From: Clostridiales bacterium
GTDB taxonomy: Bacteria; Bacillota_A; Clostridia; Peptostreptococcales; Anaerovoracaceae
Direction: 5' to 3'
DNA length: 26,066 nt
Assembly (NCBI GenBank): GCA_024697655.1
Contig: JAILFI010000056.1
Coordinates: 1 to 26,066, forward strand
The notes under the pieces were generated by a model. The model was given only the letters and a program-made list of their open reading frames with translations. It searched no databases and was not told the DNA's origin. Each line of letters starts with the position of its first letter. Within the stretch, counting starts at the first letter, position 1. Positions 23,580-26,066 of the stretch are shown here, in pieces. Both the position numbers and the translations under genes were made by a program.

Positions 23580-24464
23580 TTATTCGATGTTCTGGACCTG
23601 TTCGCGGATCTTTTCGACTTCGTTCTTGATGTCGAGCATTTTCGAGGTGATCGCGAGGTCATTGGCTTTCGAACCGATGGTATTGGCCTCCCTGTTCATC
23701 TCCTGGATCAGGAAGTCCAGTTTCTTCCCCTCCGGATTCTCCGAGCGGAGGATCTGCCCAAGCTGTGCGATGTGGCTGCGCAGACGGACGATTTCTTCCG
23801 TGATATTGCTCTTGTCCGCGAACATCGCCGCTTCGAGCGCGATCCTTTCCTCCGGGATCTCCGCCTGCCCGTCGAGCAGATCATGGATCCGCTGCCGCAT
23901 CCGGTCGACGTACTCCTTCGCCATTTCCGGTCCGCGCGCTTCGATCTCACCGACCGCCGCAAGGATCTCATCCCCGCGGGCAGTCAGATCAGCCGCCAGT
24001 TTTTCGCCTTCGATCCCGCGCATCTTCGCGTGGGCAGCGAGCGCTTCCTTCGCCGCCGCGACCATGGCCGCCGTCATCGCCTCCTCGTCTTCGATGTGCG
24101 GGACCACACTCATCACATCCGGCAGCGATGCCAGATACTCGATGGGGACGGACTCCCCGCTGCGCCCGAGACTCTGCGCCATGCCGTTCAGCCCTGCCTG
24201 ATACTTTTTTGCCAGCGATTCATTGAAATCCACCTGCACATCATCGTCCGTAAAGGATTCGATCTGAAAACCGACCTCGACCTTGCCTCTGCGGATCACT
24301 TCTTTGACCGCCCCGCGGACCGCGTCTTCGCAGAAGCTGTATCTGCGCGGCATTTTGATGCTGACGTCGAGGTACCGGTGATTGACCGACTTGATCTCGC
24401 AGACCACGCCGCGTTTCTCATCTCTGTACTCTCCGCGTCCAAACCCTGTCATGCTTTTTATCAT
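23580..24464 (-). CDS. yicC: YicC/YloC family endoribonuclease
   Basis: The 294-aa protein starts with the family hallmark MIKSMTGFGRGEY. It continues with EIKSVNHRYLDVSIKMPRR in the N-terminal YicC domain. The C-terminal DUF1732-type part contains FADKSNITEEIVRLRSHIAQ and GKKLDFLIQEMNREANTIGSKAND, the most conserved stretch. The family is reported to be an endoribonuclease involved in RNA turnover. It is the usual upstream neighbour of gmk in Bacillota. The remA gene (DUF370), often between them, is missing here. ATG 24464 follows GAGGGAG. Confidence 0.95.
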   Translation of the reverse strand: MIKSMTGFGRGEYRDEKRGVVCEIKSVNHRYLDVSIKMPRRYSFCEDAVRGAVKEVIRRGKVEVGFQIESFTDDDVQVDFNESLAKKYQAGLNGMAQSLGRSGESVPIEYLASLPDVMSVVPHIEDEEAMTAAMVAAAKEALAAHAKMRGIEGEKLAADLTARGDEILAAVGEIEARGPEMAKEYVDRMRQRIHDLLDGQAEIPEERIALEAAMFADKSNITEEIVRLRSHIAQLGQILRSENPEGKKLDFLIQEMNREANTIGSKANDLAITSKMLDIKNEVEKIREQVQNIE

Positions 24465-24509
24465 ACGTTTTCTCCCTCTTTATGGTGCATCTATGATAAA
24501 CTTGGAATG

Positions 24510-24518
24510 ATTATACCA
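24510..24518 (-). promoter_or_regulatory. Extended -10 promoter of yicC
   Basis: On the minus strand TGGTATAAT (24518-24510) is an extended -10 element about 45 bases before ATG 24464. No good -35 was found. The intergenic region also serves divergent rqcH. It contains a small hairpin CCCCG/CGGGG at 24529-24542, and the rqcH-side promoter could not be placed with confidence. Confidence 0.5.
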
Positions 24519-24580
24519 CAGGAATCGCTCCCCGCGCACGGGGATGACAAAGCGGTCCTATATATAAAGGAGACAACTAT

Positions 24581-26066
24581 ATGGCTTACGACGGGATGGT
24601 CACACGCGCCATCGCCAAAGAACTCAATGAACGGACGAGCCGCGGGAAGGTCGAGAAGATCTACCAGCCGGAACGGGAGGAGATCGTGCTCCTCATCAGG
24701 ACACGGGAAGGCCGGTACAAACTGTACCTGTCCTGCGCAGGCAGCCACTGCGGCGCCTATCTGTCCGAAGAAGAATACACCAATCCCCCCTCGCCGTCCG
24801 CGTTCTGCATGCTTCTGAGAAAGCATCTGCAGGGCGGCGTTGTTCTTTCCGTGGAGCAGAAGGACTGTGAGCGGATCCTGGAAATCAGTGTCGAAGCATT
24901 CGACGAACTCGGCGTCAAAAGCACCCGGCGCCTCATCGTCGAGATCATGGGACGGCACAGCAATATCCTGCTCGTCGGCGGCGACGGCCGCATCCTCGAT
25001 GCGGTCAAACGCGTGTCCATCGATGTAAACAAGGACCGCCAGATCCTGCCGGGATTTGCATATGAGTATCCCCCGGACGGCGGCAAGATCCCGTTCGACA
25101 AGGTCACCGCGCAGGATATCCTGGAAATGCCGCTGCTCTCCGAGCGCGACCCGGCTGATGTCCTGCTCGCGCACATCCAGGGGCTTTCTCCGCTGACAGC
25201 GCGGGAACTGACCGCGTCTTACGACCTGCCGGCCATCTGGGAGAATGAGGAAGAACAGCGTCAGGCTGCCGGTACGATCGCAGATCATCTGCGCCAGATG
25301 ACTGCCGCCCTCTCCTGCGGCGGTGTCCGTCCATGCGTCTATATCAAGAAAGACGGTACGCCGGCGGATTTCCATGTCCTGCCGGTCATGCAGTATGAAG
25401 AGGTGTACGAGAAACGCCCCTTCTCCGCCGCCAGCGAAGCGGTCGCCTGGTACTACGCACACCGGGATGCGTCCAAACGCATCCGCCAGCGCGCCGCGGA
25501 CGTGACCAAATCCGTGAACGCGGCGCTCAAAAAAGCGCGCCTCAAAAAGCAGCGCATTCTGGAGGATCTCGAAGAAGCGCGGAACGGAGAACAGTACCGG
25601 CTGTACGGGGAACTCCTCACCGCCAATCTGCACGCGTTCCGCACCGGCGATCCGGCAGTCACCGTCACCAACTACTACAATAACGAGCCGGTCACCATCC
25701 CGCTCGATATCCGGTACGCACCGGCAAAGAACGCGCAGCTGTATTTCAAAAAATACAGCAAATCCAAAAACGCGCTCCGGGAAAAACAGATCCGTCTCGA
25801 AGAGACAGACAAGGACATCGCGTATCTGGAATCCGTCCTGGATCTTGCCGAACGCGCTGCGGACGTCACGGAACTCACCGCGCTGAAGGAAGAACTCATC
25901 GAGACCGGCTTCGTGCGCCGCAGAAAGCAGAGCCGTTCGCCCGGCAAAAAAGACAAGCCGCAGCCCTACGTTTACAAAAGCACCAGCGGGCTCGACATCC
26001 TGGCAGGCCGCAACAACAAGGAGAACGATTATCTGACGTTCCGCGTAGCCGGCCGCAACGATCTGT
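24581..26066 (+). CDS. rqcH: RqcH/FbpA NFACT-family ribosome quality control protein (partial, runs off right edge)
   Basis: The first 495 residues are visible. RqcH binds obstructed 50S subunits carrying peptidyl-tRNA and directs C-terminal alanine tailing of the stalled chain. The NFACT-N domain opens MAYDGMVTRAIAKELNE and includes GGRIxKIYQP-like VEKIYQP, and RRLIVEIMGRHSNILLV. Residues 97-98 read ER, the place of the functionally important acidic-Arg pair (DR in the Bacillus protein). Residues about 320-440 form the coiled-coil arms. The NFACT-R domain begins near YVYKSTSGLDILAGRNNKEND, where the window ends. Start ATG 24581 has AAAGGAG 9 bases upstream. Older annotations call it fibronectin-binding protein A. 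Confidence 0.95.
   Translation, partial: MAYDGMVTRAIAKELNERTSRGKVEKIYQPEREEIVLLIRTREGRYKLYLSCAGSHCGAYLSEEEYTNPPSPSAFCMLLRKHLQGGVVLSVEQKDCERILEISVEAFDELGVKSTRRLIVEIMGRHSNILLVGGDGRILDAVKRVSIDVNKDRQILPGFAYEYPPDGGKIPFDKVTAQDILEMPLLSERDPADVLLAHIQGLSPLTARELTASYDLPAIWENEEEQRQAAGTIADHLRQMTAALSCGGVRPCVYIKKDGTPADFHVLPVMQYEEVYEKRPFSAASEAVAWYYAHRDASKRIRQRAADVTKSVNAALKKARLKKQRILEDLEEARNGEQYRLYGELLTANLHAFRTGDPAVTVTNYYNNEPVTIPLDIRYAPAKNAQLYFKKYSKSKNALREKQIRLEETDKDIAYLESVLDLAERAADVTELTALKEELIETGFVRRRKQSRSPGKKDKPQPYVYKSTSGLDILAGRNNKENDYLTFRVAGRNDL

Noticed and set aside
24491..25633. Minus-strand frame of 380 codons opposite rqcH
   Set aside because: RqcH on the plus strand is a clear family match with a good start. 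The opposite frame is low-complexity Arg/Asp-rich shadow and would run into the yicC promoter.

Overview
The window is a 26 kb chromosomal segment from a Gram-positive bacterium of the Bacillota, most likely a GC-rich member of the Clostridia. The evidence is a PolC-type replicative polymerase, the gene order pyrH-frr-uppS-cdsA-dxr-rseP-ispG-polC, strong AGGAGG-type ribosome binding sites, Sec-exported Ig-repeat surface proteins, and an RqcH/FbpA homologue. Nearly every gene is on the minus strand; only rqcH at the right edge is on plus. No tRNA, rRNA, CRISPR array, insertion sequence or phage gene was seen.

Layout, right to left in the direction of minus-strand transcription. (a) 24581-26066 (+): rqcH, partial, divergent from yicC. 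(b) 24464-22652: yicC, then gmk-rpoZ with its own promoter and a terminator. (c) 22440-21669: an XRE-family regulator and a stand-alone LytTR regulator. (d) 21663-19561: promoter, structured leader, rpsB-tsf and a terminator. (e) 19523-17412: a promoter and a leader of about 210 nt with a terminator-like hairpin, then yhdT-panF (sodium/pantothenate symport) and another hairpin. (f) 17394-15139: an HSL-type esterase and a BaiN/HI0933-type flavoprotein. (g) 15083-14659: a thioredoxin with its own promoter. (h) 14625-12156: a secreted protein with five Ig-like repeats and a C39-like papain-fold cysteine peptidase domain, with promoter and terminator. (i) 12129-1779: a nine-gene operon pyrH-frr-uppS-cdsA-dxr-rseP-ispG-thioesterase-polC. 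Its genes overlap by 4-14 bases or lie within about 50 bases, and the operon ends in a hairpin. (j) 1761-1: promoter and N-terminal 538 residues of another exported multi-domain Ig/FN3 protein, cut by the window edge.

The genes cover translation (rpsB, tsf, frr, rqcH), nucleotide metabolism (pyrH, gmk), transcription (rpoZ), MEP-pathway isoprenoid synthesis (dxr, ispG) feeding undecaprenyl diphosphate (uppS), phospholipid synthesis (cdsA), membrane proteolysis (rseP) and replication (polC). rpsB-tsf is usually next to pyrH-frr. Here they are about 7.5 kb apart, separated by transport, redox and surface genes.

The most notable observations are: a PolC that appears to lack its built-in DEDD proofreading exonuclease while keeping a complete-looking PHP domain; a conditional-terminator-like leader in front of yhdT-panF; a five-repeat secreted cysteine peptidase whose repeats fall into two alternating subtypes; and an EF-Ts with a roughly 55-residue insertion. 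No clearly new multi-gene defence or mobile system is visible.
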